Assembly: GCF_004634245.1 (NCBI RefSeq)
Contig: NZ_SJTF01000013.1
Span: 1-64,000, forward strand
Source of the DNA: Flavobacterium foetidum
Lineage (GTDB): Bacteria; Bacteroidota; Bacteroidia; Flavobacteriales; Flavobacteriaceae
Reading direction: 5' to 3'
DNA length: 64,000 nucleotides
Shown here: one piece after another, positions 41,429 through 49,296 of the stretch
Layout: each line of letters begins with the position of its first letter
Numbering within the stretch: position 1 is the first letter of the stretch
Program-made: the position numbers and the translations under genes
The notes under the pieces: model-generated
Told to the model about the DNA's origin: nothing
Database searches by the model: none
The model's input: only the letters and a program-made list of their open reading frames with translations

Positions 41429-42568
41429 TTATTTCAAAAATTCAATTACGCTCTCTGTAATGAATTTTATCTGTTCGTCATCAAGTTCTGTATGCATTGG
41501 CAAAGCAATTACCTCTTGAACCAATTGATTTGTCACTGGAAATTGCTCTTCTTTATAACGAGAATCTACATAAGCTTTTTGAGAGTGCAACGGAATCGGG
41601 TAATAAATTGCACACGGAATTCCTTTATCCAATAAATGCTGCATTAAAGCATTTCTGTCTGCATCGATGATTCTCAGCACATATTGATGAAAAACGTGAT
41701 CATTTTCGTTTGCATCAAAATCTGGCGTAATGATTTTTGCATTTCCTGCAAAAGCCGCATTGTATTTTGTAGCTGCTAAACGACGTGCTTGATTATATTC
41801 GTCTAGGAAAGGCAGTTTTGCATTTAAAACTCCTGCCTGAATACTGTCTAAACGAGAATTTACACCTACAACGTCATGGTGATAACGCTCGTACATTCCG
41901 TGATTTACAATTCCGCGGATGATGTGCGCCAATTGATCATCGTTTGTAAAAATTGCTCCTCCGTCTCCATAACAGCCTAAATTTTTTGAAGGGAAAAATG
42001 AAGTTGCCGCAACATGACCAATTGTTCCCACTTTAGTTTTTGATCCAGACTTTGAAATATAATCTGCTCCAATTGCCTGCGCATTATCTTCAATTACATA
42101 CAAATTATGTTCAGCGGCAATTTCCATAATGGCATCCATATTGGCTGCGCGACCAAACAAATGAACCGGAACAATTGCTTTTGTTTTTGGTGTAATAGCT
42201 TTTTTTACAGCCTCGATATCGATATTCATATTGTGCAAATCGACATCAACCAATACTGGAGTCAACTGCAATAAAGCAATTACTTCAACAGTCGCTGCAA
42301 AAGTAAAATCGGCAGTAATAACTTCGTCACCTGGCTTCAATCCTAATCCCATCATGGCAATCTGCAACGCATCTGTACCGTTTGCACAAGGAATCACATG
42401 TTTTGCTCCAAGATAATCTTCAAGATTTTTTTGAAACTGATGAACCAAAGGCCCGTTTATGTAAGTATTGGTATCTAAAACTTCCTGAATTGAAGCGTCT
42501 ACAGTAGATTTTATTTTTTCGTATTGACTTTTCAAGTCAACCATTTGTATTTTTTTCATTTTTTGCAT
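41429..42568 (-). CDS. DegT/DnrJ/EryC1/StrS sugar aminotransferase
   Basis: The 379-residue protein starts with MVDLKSQYEKIKSTVDASI (from residue 9; ATGs also at residues 1 and 4), typical of the family. The pyridoxal-phosphate Lys is in FFPSKNLGCYGDGGA, preceded by VIEDNAQAIGA and VPVHLFGRAANMD. It should put an amino group on a nucleotide-linked keto sugar (WecE, ArnB or WbpE-like); which one cannot be told. It is the first gene of the pair with galE, diverging from waaA, and has an excellent promoter. Confidence 0.92.
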   Translation of the reverse strand: MQKMKKIQMVDLKSQYEKIKSTVDASIQEVLDTNTYINGPLVHQFQKNLEDYLGAKHVIPCANGTDALQIAMMGLGLKPGDEVITADFTFAATVEVIALLQLTPVLVDVDLHNMNIDIEAVKKAITPKTKAIVPVHLFGRAANMDAIMEIAAEHNLYVIEDNAQAIGADYISKSGSKTKVGTIGHVAATSFFPSKNLGCYGDGGAIFTNDDQLAHIIRGIVNHGMYERYHHDVVGVNSRLDSIQAGVLNAKLPFLDEYNQARRLAATKYNAAFAGNAKIITPDFDANENDHVFHQYVLRIIDADRNALMQHLLDKGIPCAIYYPIPLHSQKAYVDSRYKEEQFPVTNQLVQEVIALPMHTELDDEQIKFITESVIEFLK

Positions 42569-42619
42569 TTATTTAAATTAAAGACACCGTTTTCAGACAG
42601 AAATCTTTAAAAGGAGGAA

Positions 42620-42649
42620 CAAAAATAGTTATTAATAGCTTCAAACCAA
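42620..42649 (-). promoter_or_regulatory. Promoter of the aminotransferase-galE operon
   Basis: On the minus strand TTG (42647-42649), a 19-bp spacer and TATTTTTG (42620-42627), a near-ideal Bacteroidetes promoter, with a leader of about 45 nt. Confidence 0.75.
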
Positions 42650-42694
42650 TGAAAATAGTCGAAAGAAATGTAATTTAGCCACAAAAATTATTAC

Positions 42695-43924
42695 ATGCTT
42701 TTTTTATATAATCTAACCATATACATCGCAGGATTTTTCTTAAAAATCATAGCGCTATTTAGTCCGAAAATTAAGCTTTTTGTTGAAGGCCGAAAAAATG
42801 TTTTTTCAATTTTAGAAGAAAAGATCAAAGCCGGAGATAAGACTATCTGGTTTCACTCTGCCTCGCTTGGGGAATATGAGCAAGGACTTCCGGTCATTGA
42901 AAAAGTAAAGCAAAAGTTTCCTTCGCACAAAATCATCTTGACTTTCTTTTCGCCTTCGGGATACGAGGTGCGTAAAAACAATACAGTTGCCGACATCACA
43001 ATTTATTTACCTCTGGACACTAAAAGCAATGCCAAAAGATTTTTAAAATTAGTTCATCCAGAATCTGTATTTTTCATTAAATATGAATTCTGGCTAAACT
43101 ATTTAAATGAACTGGAAAAAAACCAAACTCCGACTTACCTGATTTCAGGAATTTTCAGAGATAGTCAAATGTTTTTTAAATGGTATGGCGGATTTTACAG
43201 AAAAGCGCTAAAAGCCTTTACCTGCTTTTTTGTACAAAACGAAAGCTCCAAACAAAAAATTGAAGCGATTGGATTTAAAAACGCAATAGTATCAGGAGAC
43301 ACACGTTTTGATCGCGTTGCGGCCATTTTGGAGCGAGACAATTCATTAGATTTTATAGCAAATTTCAAACAAAATCAGCCTCTGATTATCGCAGGAAGTT
43401 CCTGGCCAAAAGACGAAGCCCTTTTAGCCGAATATATCAATCAGGCTCCAGAAAATGTAAAATTCATAATTGCGCCTCATAATATCAAAAAGGAGCAAAT
43501 CGAAAATCTTAAGTCGCAGATTAAACAATCGACAGTGCTGTTTTCTGAAAAAGAGTCATCAGACTTATCACAATACAAAGTTTTGGTTATCGACACGGTT
43601 GGCTTATTGACCAAAATCTACAGTTACGGCACCATTGCCTATGTTGGAGGCGGATTTGGAAATCCCGGCATACATAACATCCTTGAACCAGCAGTTTTTG
43701 GAATGCCGATTATAATTGGCCCTAATTACTCAAATTTTGCGGAAGCTACTGCACTTGTAAGCCTAGAAGGCTGTTCTGTAATTTCAAACCCTAATGAATT
43801 GAAAGCTGTTTTTGACCAACTGCTTGCTAACCAAGAAATTTACGACCAAAAGAGCCAAATCTGCTCTTCCTTTATTCAAAACAATAAAGGAGCCACAGAA
43901 ACGATTCTAAAAAGTGTTTTTTAA
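42695..43924 (+). CDS. waaA: 3-deoxy-D-manno-octulosonic acid transferase
   Basis: The 409-residue protein has an N-terminal membrane anchor (about 2-22), then the GT-B glycosyltransferase of the WaaA/KdtA family: IWFHSASLGEYEQG (the conserved SxGE of the acceptor site), FFSPSGYE, FIKYEFWLNYL, VSGDTRFDRV, AGSSWPKDE and the C-terminal GGGFGNPGIHNILEPAVFG. It moves KDO from CMP-KDO to lipid A on the inner-membrane face, the first step of the LPS core. It diverges from the aminotransferase-galE pair, in keeping with an envelope-sugar region. Confidence 0.95.
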   Translation: MLFLYNLTIYIAGFFLKIIALFSPKIKLFVEGRKNVFSILEEKIKAGDKTIWFHSASLGEYEQGLPVIEKVKQKFPSHKIILTFFSPSGYEVRKNNTVADITIYLPLDTKSNAKRFLKLVHPESVFFIKYEFWLNYLNELEKNQTPTYLISGIFRDSQMFFKWYGGFYRKALKAFTCFFVQNESSKQKIEAIGFKNAIVSGDTRFDRVAAILERDNSLDFIANFKQNQPLIIAGSSWPKDEALLAEYINQAPENVKFIIAPHNIKKEQIENLKSQIKQSTVLFSEKESSDLSQYKVLVIDTVGLLTKIYSYGTIAYVGGGFGNPGIHNILEPAVFGMPIIIGPNYSNFAEATALVSLEGCSVISNPNELKAVFDQLLANQEIYDQKSQICSSFIQNNKGATETILKSVF

Positions 43925-44230
43925 CAATTCTAAAACCATAAATCGACTCCAAACTCGCTTTTTTAACACTGATGCTCCACACGACCTACTCAATTTAACA
44001 TCTTGGCGTTTGCATAAATATCCTTAAAAAAGCAAAAATAACTCAATAAACAGAATTAAAAAGCACAAAAACTTAACAGAATTTTCATTGAAAAATAATT
44101 ATCACCTTAAATCCAATAATATATTATTTTTAGAAAATTTTGGCATATTTATTGATAAATAAGATAATCGTGAGTAAGGAAAATATTTTAAAAAAAAAGT
44201 GAAAAAATATTTTACATATTAAAAAATTTA
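43925..44230. other. Noncoding AT-rich gap before the heptad lipoprotein gene
   Basis: About 300 bp with no credible gene or hairpin. It is very AT-rich towards the right, with A-runs (44187-44225), which may bend DNA and help the strong promoter that follows. Confidence 0.5.
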
Positions 44231-44238
44231 TATCTTTG
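44231..44238 (+). promoter_or_regulatory. -7 box of the heptad-repeat lipoprotein gene
   Basis: TATCTTTG followed by CC matches the consensus. It is preceded by long A/T runs instead of a TTG, and gives a leader of about 30 nt. Confidence 0.6.
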
Positions 44239-44275
44239 CCACGAATTAATAATTAACCTTTTATAATAAAGTAAG

Positions 44276-44491
44276 ATGAAAAAAGTATTTTTAAGTTTAG
44301 CTGTTGTTGCTGTTTTAACTGTTGTATCTTGTAAAAAAGCTGACGCTGCTGCTGATGCTACTGCTGTAGATTCTACTGCTGTTACTGTTGATTCTGCTGC
44401 TACTGTAGTTGATTCTGCTGCTGCAACTGTTGATTCTGCTGCTGCTAAAGTTGACTCTGCTGCTGCTAAAGTAGAAGAAGTAAAAAAATAA
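44276..44491 (+). CDS. Small heptad-repeat lipoprotein (Lpp-like candidate)
   Basis: The 71-residue product has a lipoprotein signal with lipobox VVSC (Cys19). The mature 53 residues contain five tandem seven-residue repeats of the type VDSAAAK (residues 31-65; DNA repeats of 21 bp at 44366-44470), then VEEVKK at the end. Valine every seventh residue, Ala-rich positions between, and a C-terminal Lys recall E. coli Braun's lipoprotein, whose last lysine is linked to peptidoglycan by L,D-transpeptidases. Codons are strongly biased to GCT/GTT/GAT-type triplets, a strong -7 box precedes and a strong terminator follows, so high expression is likely. It may also simply be a low-complexity lipoprotein; sequence cannot decide. 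Confidence 0.85.
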   Translation: MKKVFLSLAVVAVLTVVSCKKADAAADATAVDSTAVTVDSAATVVDSAAATVDSAAAKVDSAAAKVEEVKK

Positions 44492-44516
44492 TTAGAACCT
44501 AAGTTCTAACGATTTT

Positions 44517-44545
44517 AAAACCATCTTTAGAAGATGGTTTTTTTT
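44517..44545 (+). terminator. Terminator of the heptad lipoprotein gene
   Basis: An 11-bp perfect stem AAAACCATCTT/AAGATGGTTTT (44517-44527 with 44531-44541), loop TAG, followed by a run of Ts. Confidence 0.92.
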
Positions 44546-44572
44546 ATGCTTATTTTTAAAAATAAGCACATA

Positions 44573-44616
44573 CAACAAAAAAAAAGCGTCCGTTTTATAC
44601 CGGACGCTTTTTTTTA
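44573..44616. terminator. Terminator of the DUF1508 gene, bidirectional
   Basis: A 12-bp perfect stem AAAAAGCGTCCG/CGGACGCTTTTT (44581-44592 with 44601-44612) with A/T runs on both sides. It reaches the stop of the minus-strand DUF1508 gene. Confidence 0.9.
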
Positions 44617-44997
44617 TTCAGCCGCTTCGTCATCAGCATCACTATTTTCATCATCTCCAAAAATCGGCTCATTTGAAGAGAAATCCAAAATCTCCGCCTT
44701 GCAAGCATAAGTGGTAATCTCCTTAATTCCTTTCTGAAGAAGCAATTCTGTGCTGTATTTTCGGCTTGTCGCAAAATGAACACCGTCAAGCATCAACTTA
44801 AAAAAATACTTCCCGCCAGAGCCTTTAAATTTCAAAAACTTAGCAAGATCCATCGTCTTTTTAAACCTCTCAATATCCTCTTCACATTCGAATCTCAATT
44901 CATAACTCAAACTAGTAAATATCACCTTTCCTTTTCTGGAGGTAAAAACAAACTTATATTCATCATTAAACCTTCTGCTGATTACAAAAGCACCCAT
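44614..44997 (-). CDS. DUF1508 (YegP-like) protein
   Basis: The 127-residue protein has two YegP-type units: YKFVFTSRKGKVIFTSLSYE (residues about 14-33) and YFFKLMLDGVHFATSRKYST (about 64-83), each a small beta-hairpin plus helix. The end is very acidic (DDENSDADDEAAE). Family members are small cytoplasmic proteins of unknown role; in Bacteroidota they are often annotated only as DUF1508. It is a single gene with its own terminator. Confidence 0.82.
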   Translation of the reverse strand: MGAFVISRRFNDEYKFVFTSRKGKVIFTSLSYELRFECEEDIERFKKTMDLAKFLKFKGSGGKYFFKLMLDGVHFATSRKYSTELLLQKGIKEITTYACKAEILDFSSNEPIFGDDENSDADDEAAE

Positions 44998-45003
44998 TTA
45001 CAA

Positions 45004-45062
45004 ATTTTAGATTTTAGATTTTAGATTTCTGAGATTCTAATAAATTTACTGAGTAAATTTAT
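45004..45062. repeat. Tandem ATTTTAG repeats and a 10-bp palindrome
   Basis: ATTTTAG is repeated about three times (45004-45028), followed by ATAAATTTAC/GTAAATTTAT (45040-45049 with 45053-45062), a perfect inverted repeat with a 3-base loop. Both lie upstream of the DUF1508 gene and downstream of the tRNAs. Confidence 0.6.
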
Positions 45063-45081
45063 CAGTTGCAAGTCTGCAAAT

Positions 45082-45112
45082 AAAAAAAGCCTCTTCAAAA
45101 GAAGAGGCTTTT
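45082..45112 (-). terminator. Terminator of the tRNA-Gly/tRNA-Leu operon
   Basis: A 12-bp stem AAAAGCCTCTTC/GAAGAGGCTTTT (45085-45096 with 45101-45112) begins 2 bp past the tRNA-Leu 3' end and is followed on the minus strand by a T run. Confidence 0.9.
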
Positions 45113-45113
45113 G

Positions 45114-45199
45114 TACTCAGAGCGGGACTTGAACCCGCACGAACATTGCTGTTCACTGGATTTTAAGTCCAGCGTGTCTACCAATTTCACCATCCGAGC
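45114..45199 (-). tRNA. tRNA-Leu (anticodon TAA)
   Basis: An 86-nt gene on the minus strand. The acceptor GCTCGGA pairs with TCTGAGT (two G-U), the anticodon stem TGGAC/ATCCA-type arm frames TAA, and there is a long variable arm (GAACAGCAATGTTC) as in class II tRNAs, and GGTTCAAGTCC in the T-arm. CCA is not encoded. It is cotranscribed with tRNA-Gly(GCC). Confidence 0.95.
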
Positions 45200-45213
45200 A
45201 TTATGTGATTTTG

Positions 45214-45286
45214 AGCGAAAAACGGGGCTCGAACCCGCGACCTCGACCTTGGCAAGGTCGCGCTCTACCAACTGAGCTATTTTCGC
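45214..45286 (-). tRNA. tRNA-Gly (anticodon GCC)
   Basis: A 73-nt gene on the minus strand. The acceptor GCGAAAA pairs with TTTTCGC, the anticodon stem GACCT/AGGTC frames loop TGCCA with GCC, and the T-arm has GGTTCGAGCC. It reads GGC/GGU codons. First gene of the two-tRNA operon. Confidence 0.96.
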
Positions 45287-45339
45287 ATTTCAAATTCTCT
45301 AAAGAACCACAACACTCTATTTGTTTCGTATTGCGAGTG

Positions 45340-45369
45340 CAAATTTAGGACATTTATTCAATTAAACAA
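45340..45369 (-). promoter_or_regulatory. Promoter of the tRNA operon
   Basis: On the minus strand TTG (45367-45369), a 19-bp spacer and TAAATTTG followed by C (45340-45347), an ideal Bacteroidetes promoter, about 53 bp before the tRNA-Gly 5' end. Confidence 0.8.
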
Positions 45370-45447
45370 GCCTTTTTAGAAAAAAAAATCGACTTATTTT
45401 ATAACTTTCTGATAACCTAAACTTTAAATTTGAAAAAAAATTGATTT

Positions 45448-48054
45448 TTATTTCTTGGCAAGCATTCTTTTGATTTCATTAAGTTTCATCAAGGCTTCTA
45501 CAGGCGTAATGGCATTAATGTCGAGACCTAAAATCTCTTCTTTTATCTCTTCCAACAAAGGATCATCCAAATTAAAGAAACTCATCTGCATTTCGTCATT
45601 AGCCGCTTTAATTCCGTTTAACGCGTCCCCTGAATGATTTTTTTCAAGCTTCTTCAGAAGCTTTTGCGCTTTAGAAATAACCAATTGAGGCATTCCGGCC
45701 ATTTTTGCCACATGAATTCCAAAACTGTGAGCGCTTCCTCCTTGCACCAGCTTTCTCACAAAAAGAACCGTATCTTTCAACTCTTTTACCGCCACATTAA
45801 AATTCTGAATTCTAGGCAACGATTCAGTCATTTCATTCAATTCATGATAATGCGTTGCAAAAAGCGTTTTTGCTCTTCCCGGATGCTCATGCAAAAATTC
45901 GGCAATCGCCCATGCAATCGAAATTCCATCATAAGTACTTGTTCCTCTTCCAATCTCATCCAGCAAAACCAGACTTCTGTCTGAAATATTATTCAGAATC
46001 GAAGCTGTTTCATTCATTTCGACCATAAAAGTAGACTCGCCCATCGAAATATTATCTGAAGCCCCTACTCTAGTAAAAATCTTATCTACAATTCCCATTC
46101 TAACGCTTTCTGCCGGAACGAAACTTCCCATTTGAGCCAAAAGAACGATTAGAGCAGTTTGTCTCAAAATAGCCGATTTACCAGACATATTTGGTCCAGT
46201 AATCATAATAATCTGTTGCGTTTCTCTATCGAGATAAACATCATTTGCGATATATGGAGTTCCGACTGGCAATTGCTTTTCGATTACAGGATGTCTTCCG
46301 TTTTTGATTTCTAATTCAAACGTATCGTCAATTTCTGGGCATACATAGTGATTCTCTACCGCCATCTGCGTAAAAGAACACAAGCAATCGAGCTGCGCAA
46401 TCAGATACGCATTCATCTGAACTGGTTTTATATAAGTAGCAATCCAAGCCACTAGTTGCTCAAAAAGCTCTGTTTCGATTTTATAAATCTTTTCTTCTGC
46501 ACCCAGAATCTTGGTTTCGTATTCTTTTAATTCTTCGGTTATATATCGCTCAGCATTCACCAAGGTCTGTTTGCGAATCCATTCTTCTGGAACCTTGTCT
46601 TTGTGTGTATTTCGAACTTCGATATAATATCCAAAAACATTATTAAAAGAAATTTTCAATGAAGAAATCCCCGTGCGTTCCGACTCTCTTTTTTCGATTC
46701 CTTCCAAAAATTCTTTTCCGGAAGTAGAAATAGCACGCAATTCGTCTAGCTCCTCATTAATGCCTTTTGCAATTGCATTTCCTTTTGAGATCGCTACAGG
46801 AGCATCCTGATTTAAGGTTGTTTTTATTTTTTCGCGAAGCAGATCACAAGCGTGCAGACTGTCTCCAATCACTTTCACCGCTTCCTGCGGACTTTGAAGC
46901 GCCAGGGTTTTAATCGGAATTATTGCGTCGAGCGATTCTCTCAGGTACACGATTTCACGAGGAGATATTTTGCCCGCAGCAATTTTAGAAATCAAACGCT
47001 CCAAATCTGAAATCTGTTTGATTTGATATTGAATGTCTTGCAAAATTTCAGGATTAGATTTCAGATAAGAAACCACCTCGTGCCTGCTTTTTACTTTGTT
47101 AGCATCTTTTAAAGGCAATGCCAACCAGCGTTTCAACAGCCTTCCGCCCATTGGCGAAAGCGTTTTATCGATAACATCCAAAAGCGTAACCGCATTTGGA
47201 TTGTAACTATGATACAGCTCTAAGTTTCGAATCGTAAAACGATCCATCCAAACGTAAGCATCTTCGGCTATACGCTGAATTGTCGTAATATGTTGCACGC
47301 GATTATGCTGCGTTTCAGACAAATAATACAAAATTGCACCAGATGCAATAATGCCTTCTTTTAATTCTTCGACACCAAAGCCTTTTAACGAATTGGTTTG
47401 AAAATGCTTTGTTAAGGTTTCTAAAGCATAATCTTCTTTATAAATCCAATCTTCTAGATAAAAACTATGAAAATCTTCCCCGAAGGCATCCTTAAAATCA
47501 TTTTTATTATGTTTCGGAACCAAAACCTCGCTCGGGTTAAAATTCTGGAGCAGCTTATCAATGTACTCCGCATTTCCCTGCGCAGTCAAAAACTCTCCTG
47601 TTGAGACATCTAGAAACGAAATTCCGATATTTTTACCAGCAAAATAAACCGATGCCAAAAAGTTATTCGATTTGGACTGCAGTACTTCGTCATTTAAGGA
47701 AACACCAGGGGTAACAAGTTCTGTAACGCCTCGTTTCACAATAGTTTTGGTCATTTTTGGATCTTCGAGCTGATCGCAGATTGCTACTCGAAGACCGGCT
47801 TTAACCAATTTTGGCAGATAGGTATTAATCGAATGATGAGGAAATCCAGCCAACGCAGTTTCGGTATCAGAACCAGCACCTCTTTTGGTCAGGGTAATCC
47901 CTAAAATCTTAGAAGACCTGATAGCGTCTTCTCCAAAAGTTTCATAAAAATCCCCTACTCTGAAAAGCAGACAAGCATCAGGATATTTTCTTTTGATTTC
48001 GTTATACTGTTTCATTAAGGGTGTTTCTTTCACCACTTTCTCTTTCGCTGCCAA
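45448..48054 (-). CDS. mutS: DNA mismatch repair protein MutS
   Basis: The 868-residue protein shows full-length MutS: the mismatch-reading domain start PLMKQYNEIKRKYPDACLLF with the GDFYETF (Phe-x-Glu) that stacks on mismatches, connector and lever domains, then the ATPase with Walker A ITGPNMSGKSAILRQ, the signature around GASDNISMGESTFMVEM, Walker B LVLLDEIGRGTSTYDG and LFATHYHELNE. It recognises base mismatches after replication and recruits MutL. No mutL lies nearby. It is a single-gene unit, downstream on the minus strand of the divergent DUF1573 gene. Confidence 0.97.
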   Translation of the reverse strand: MAAKEKVVKETPLMKQYNEIKRKYPDACLLFRVGDFYETFGEDAIRSSKILGITLTKRGAGSDTETALAGFPHHSINTYLPKLVKAGLRVAICDQLEDPKMTKTIVKRGVTELVTPGVSLNDEVLQSKSNNFLASVYFAGKNIGISFLDVSTGEFLTAQGNAEYIDKLLQNFNPSEVLVPKHNKNDFKDAFGEDFHSFYLEDWIYKEDYALETLTKHFQTNSLKGFGVEELKEGIIASGAILYYLSETQHNRVQHITTIQRIAEDAYVWMDRFTIRNLELYHSYNPNAVTLLDVIDKTLSPMGGRLLKRWLALPLKDANKVKSRHEVVSYLKSNPEILQDIQYQIKQISDLERLISKIAAGKISPREIVYLRESLDAIIPIKTLALQSPQEAVKVIGDSLHACDLLREKIKTTLNQDAPVAISKGNAIAKGINEELDELRAISTSGKEFLEGIEKRESERTGISSLKISFNNVFGYYIEVRNTHKDKVPEEWIRKQTLVNAERYITEELKEYETKILGAEEKIYKIETELFEQLVAWIATYIKPVQMNAYLIAQLDCLCSFTQMAVENHYVCPEIDDTFELEIKNGRHPVIEKQLPVGTPYIANDVYLDRETQQIIMITGPNMSGKSAILRQTALIVLLAQMGSFVPAESVRMGIVDKIFTRVGASDNISMGESTFMVEMNETASILNNISDRSLVLLDEIGRGTSTYDGISIAWAIAEFLHEHPGRAKTLFATHYHELNEMTESLPRIQNFNVAVKELKDTVLFVRKLVQGGSAHSFGIHVAKMAGMPQLVISKAQKLLKKLEKNHSGDALNGIKAANDEMQMSFFNLDDPLLEEIKEEILGLDINAITPVEALMKLNEIKRMLAKK

Positions 48055-48177
48055 ATTAAGTATGTTTTAAATGAAAAATTAAGACAGCGAATTTAGTTTT
48101 TTTTGAAGGAATATGGAAACCGCTCAAAAATTAAAATATTTATGAATTTTTTTACGTTCACATTTAAGATTTTTACA

Positions 48178-48185
48178 TAGCTTTG
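48178..48185 (+). promoter_or_regulatory. -7 box of the DUF1573 gene
   Basis: TAGCTTTG matches TAnnTTTG, 26 bp before the ATG. The -33 region lacks a TTG. Confidence 0.5.
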
Positions 48186-48211
48186 TTCATCAATAAAAAA
48201 GACTCTTAAAG

Positions 48212-48643
48212 ATGAAAAAAATAATTTTATTCGTTATGCTTGCAGTTGCTGGAATTACAGCTACTAATGCACAAACAACAAAAAAAGCTAAAGCTACAAA
48301 AGTTGCTAAAGTTGAAGGAGCCGGAATGGTTTTTGAAACTGAAACTATTGACTACGGTACTATTGCACACAATGCTGATGGTAAACGCGAATTTGTTTTT
48401 GTAAACAACGGTACAAAACCATTAATCATTACAAGTGCTCAAGGATCTTGCGGATGTACAGTTCCTACTTCTCCAAAAGAGCCAATCGCTCCTGGCGCTA
48501 AAGGAGTTATCGGAGTGAAATATGCTACTGATAGAGTTGGTGCTTTTACAAAAACGGTAACAATTACTTCTAATGCAGAAGGACAACCTACAAAAATCCT
48601 AACTATTAAAGGAAATGTTTTACCAGATCCTGTAAAAAGCTAA
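48212..48643 (+). CDS. DUF1573 secreted protein
   Basis: The 143-residue product has a signal peptide (MKKIILFVMLAVAGITATNA), a short Lys-rich linker and one DUF1573 Ig-like domain with the hallmark strand order: FETETIDYGTIAH, REFVFVNNGTKPLIITSAQG, the conserved SCGCTVP, and GVIGVKYATDRVGAF, then TKILTIKGNV. These small periplasmic proteins are abundant in Bacteroidota; function unknown, and the CGC motif is suspected to be structural or redox. Codons are GCT-rich, suggesting high expression. Single gene with its own terminator. Confidence 0.9.
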   Translation: MKKIILFVMLAVAGITATNAQTTKKAKATKVAKVEGAGMVFETETIDYGTIAHNADGKREFVFVNNGTKPLIITSAQGSCGCTVPTSPKEPIAPGAKGVIGVKYATDRVGAFTKTVTITSNAEGQPTKILTIKGNVLPDPVKS

Positions 48644-48666
48644 TCTGAAAAACATAAGAAATAATC

Positions 48667-48699
48667 AAAAAGCTTCCTTATCTTTGGAAGCTTTTTTTA
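48667..48699 (+). terminator. Terminator of the DUF1573 gene
   Basis: An 11-bp stem AAAAAGCTTCC/GGAAGCTTTTT (48667-48677 with 48686-48696) followed by Ts. Confidence 0.9.
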
Positions 48700-48717
48700 T
48701 GACCTGAATTCTATACA

Positions 48718-49254
48718 ATGAGAAAACTCGAAAACAGCGAACTGGATCGCAAATCAATTGAAGATTTTAAGAAATCTAAAAAAACTCCTTTAATTCTGGT
48801 TTTAGACGATATCCGAAGCCTTCATAATATTGGTTCTGTTTTTAGAACCGCTGATGCTTTTCTTATTGAAAAAATAATTCTTTGCGGTATTACAGCAACA
48901 CCTCCTAATAAAGAAATCCACAAAACGGCGCTTGGCGCCACCGAAACTGTTGCATGGGAACATCATGAAAACGTACTCGAAGTTATCGAAAACCTAAAGA
49001 AAGAAAATGTCTTGACTCTTGCGATTGAACAGGTCGAAAGTGCGATTTTTCTTCAGGATTTTAAAACTGAAAAAGATCAAAAATATGCTTTAGTTTTTGG
49101 CAACGAAGTGTACGGTGTTTCGCAGGAAGCCGTTGCAATATGCGACGGATGCATTGAAATTCCGCAACTCGGAACAAAACATTCACTTAACATCTCAGTC
49201 AGTGCCGGAATTGTAGTCTGGGACTTGTTCCAGAAAATAAATTGGCCTGAATAG
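48718..49254 (+). CDS. SpoU/TrmH-type RNA 2'-O-methyltransferase
   Basis: The 178-residue protein is a bare SPOUT catalytic domain with the three family motifs: RSLHNIGSVFRTADAF (motif 1, with the conserved Asn and Arg), ALVFGNEVYGVS (motif 2) and IEIPQLGTKHSLNISVSAGI (motif 3). The knot-forming C-terminal part binds S-adenosylmethionine. It adds a methyl to a ribose 2'-OH of tRNA or rRNA. The short length fits TrmL or TrmH-like members; the target nucleotide is not clear. It starts close behind the DUF1573 terminator. Confidence 0.9.
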   Translation: MRKLENSELDRKSIEDFKKSKKTPLILVLDDIRSLHNIGSVFRTADAFLIEKIILCGITATPPNKEIHKTALGATETVAWEHHENVLEVIENLKKENVLTLAIEQVESAIFLQDFKTEKDQKYALVFGNEVYGVSQEAVAICDGCIEIPQLGTKHSLNISVSAGIVVWDLFQKINWPE

Positions 49255-49296
49255 AAATTTATTTTTTTATTATTATATAATTGATATTTTTATAAA

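Noticed and set aside
44341..44470. GCT-rich repeats taken as a CRISPR or noncoding microsatellite
   Set aside because: The units are 21 bp, stay in frame, encode a seven-residue protein repeat and have no spacers.
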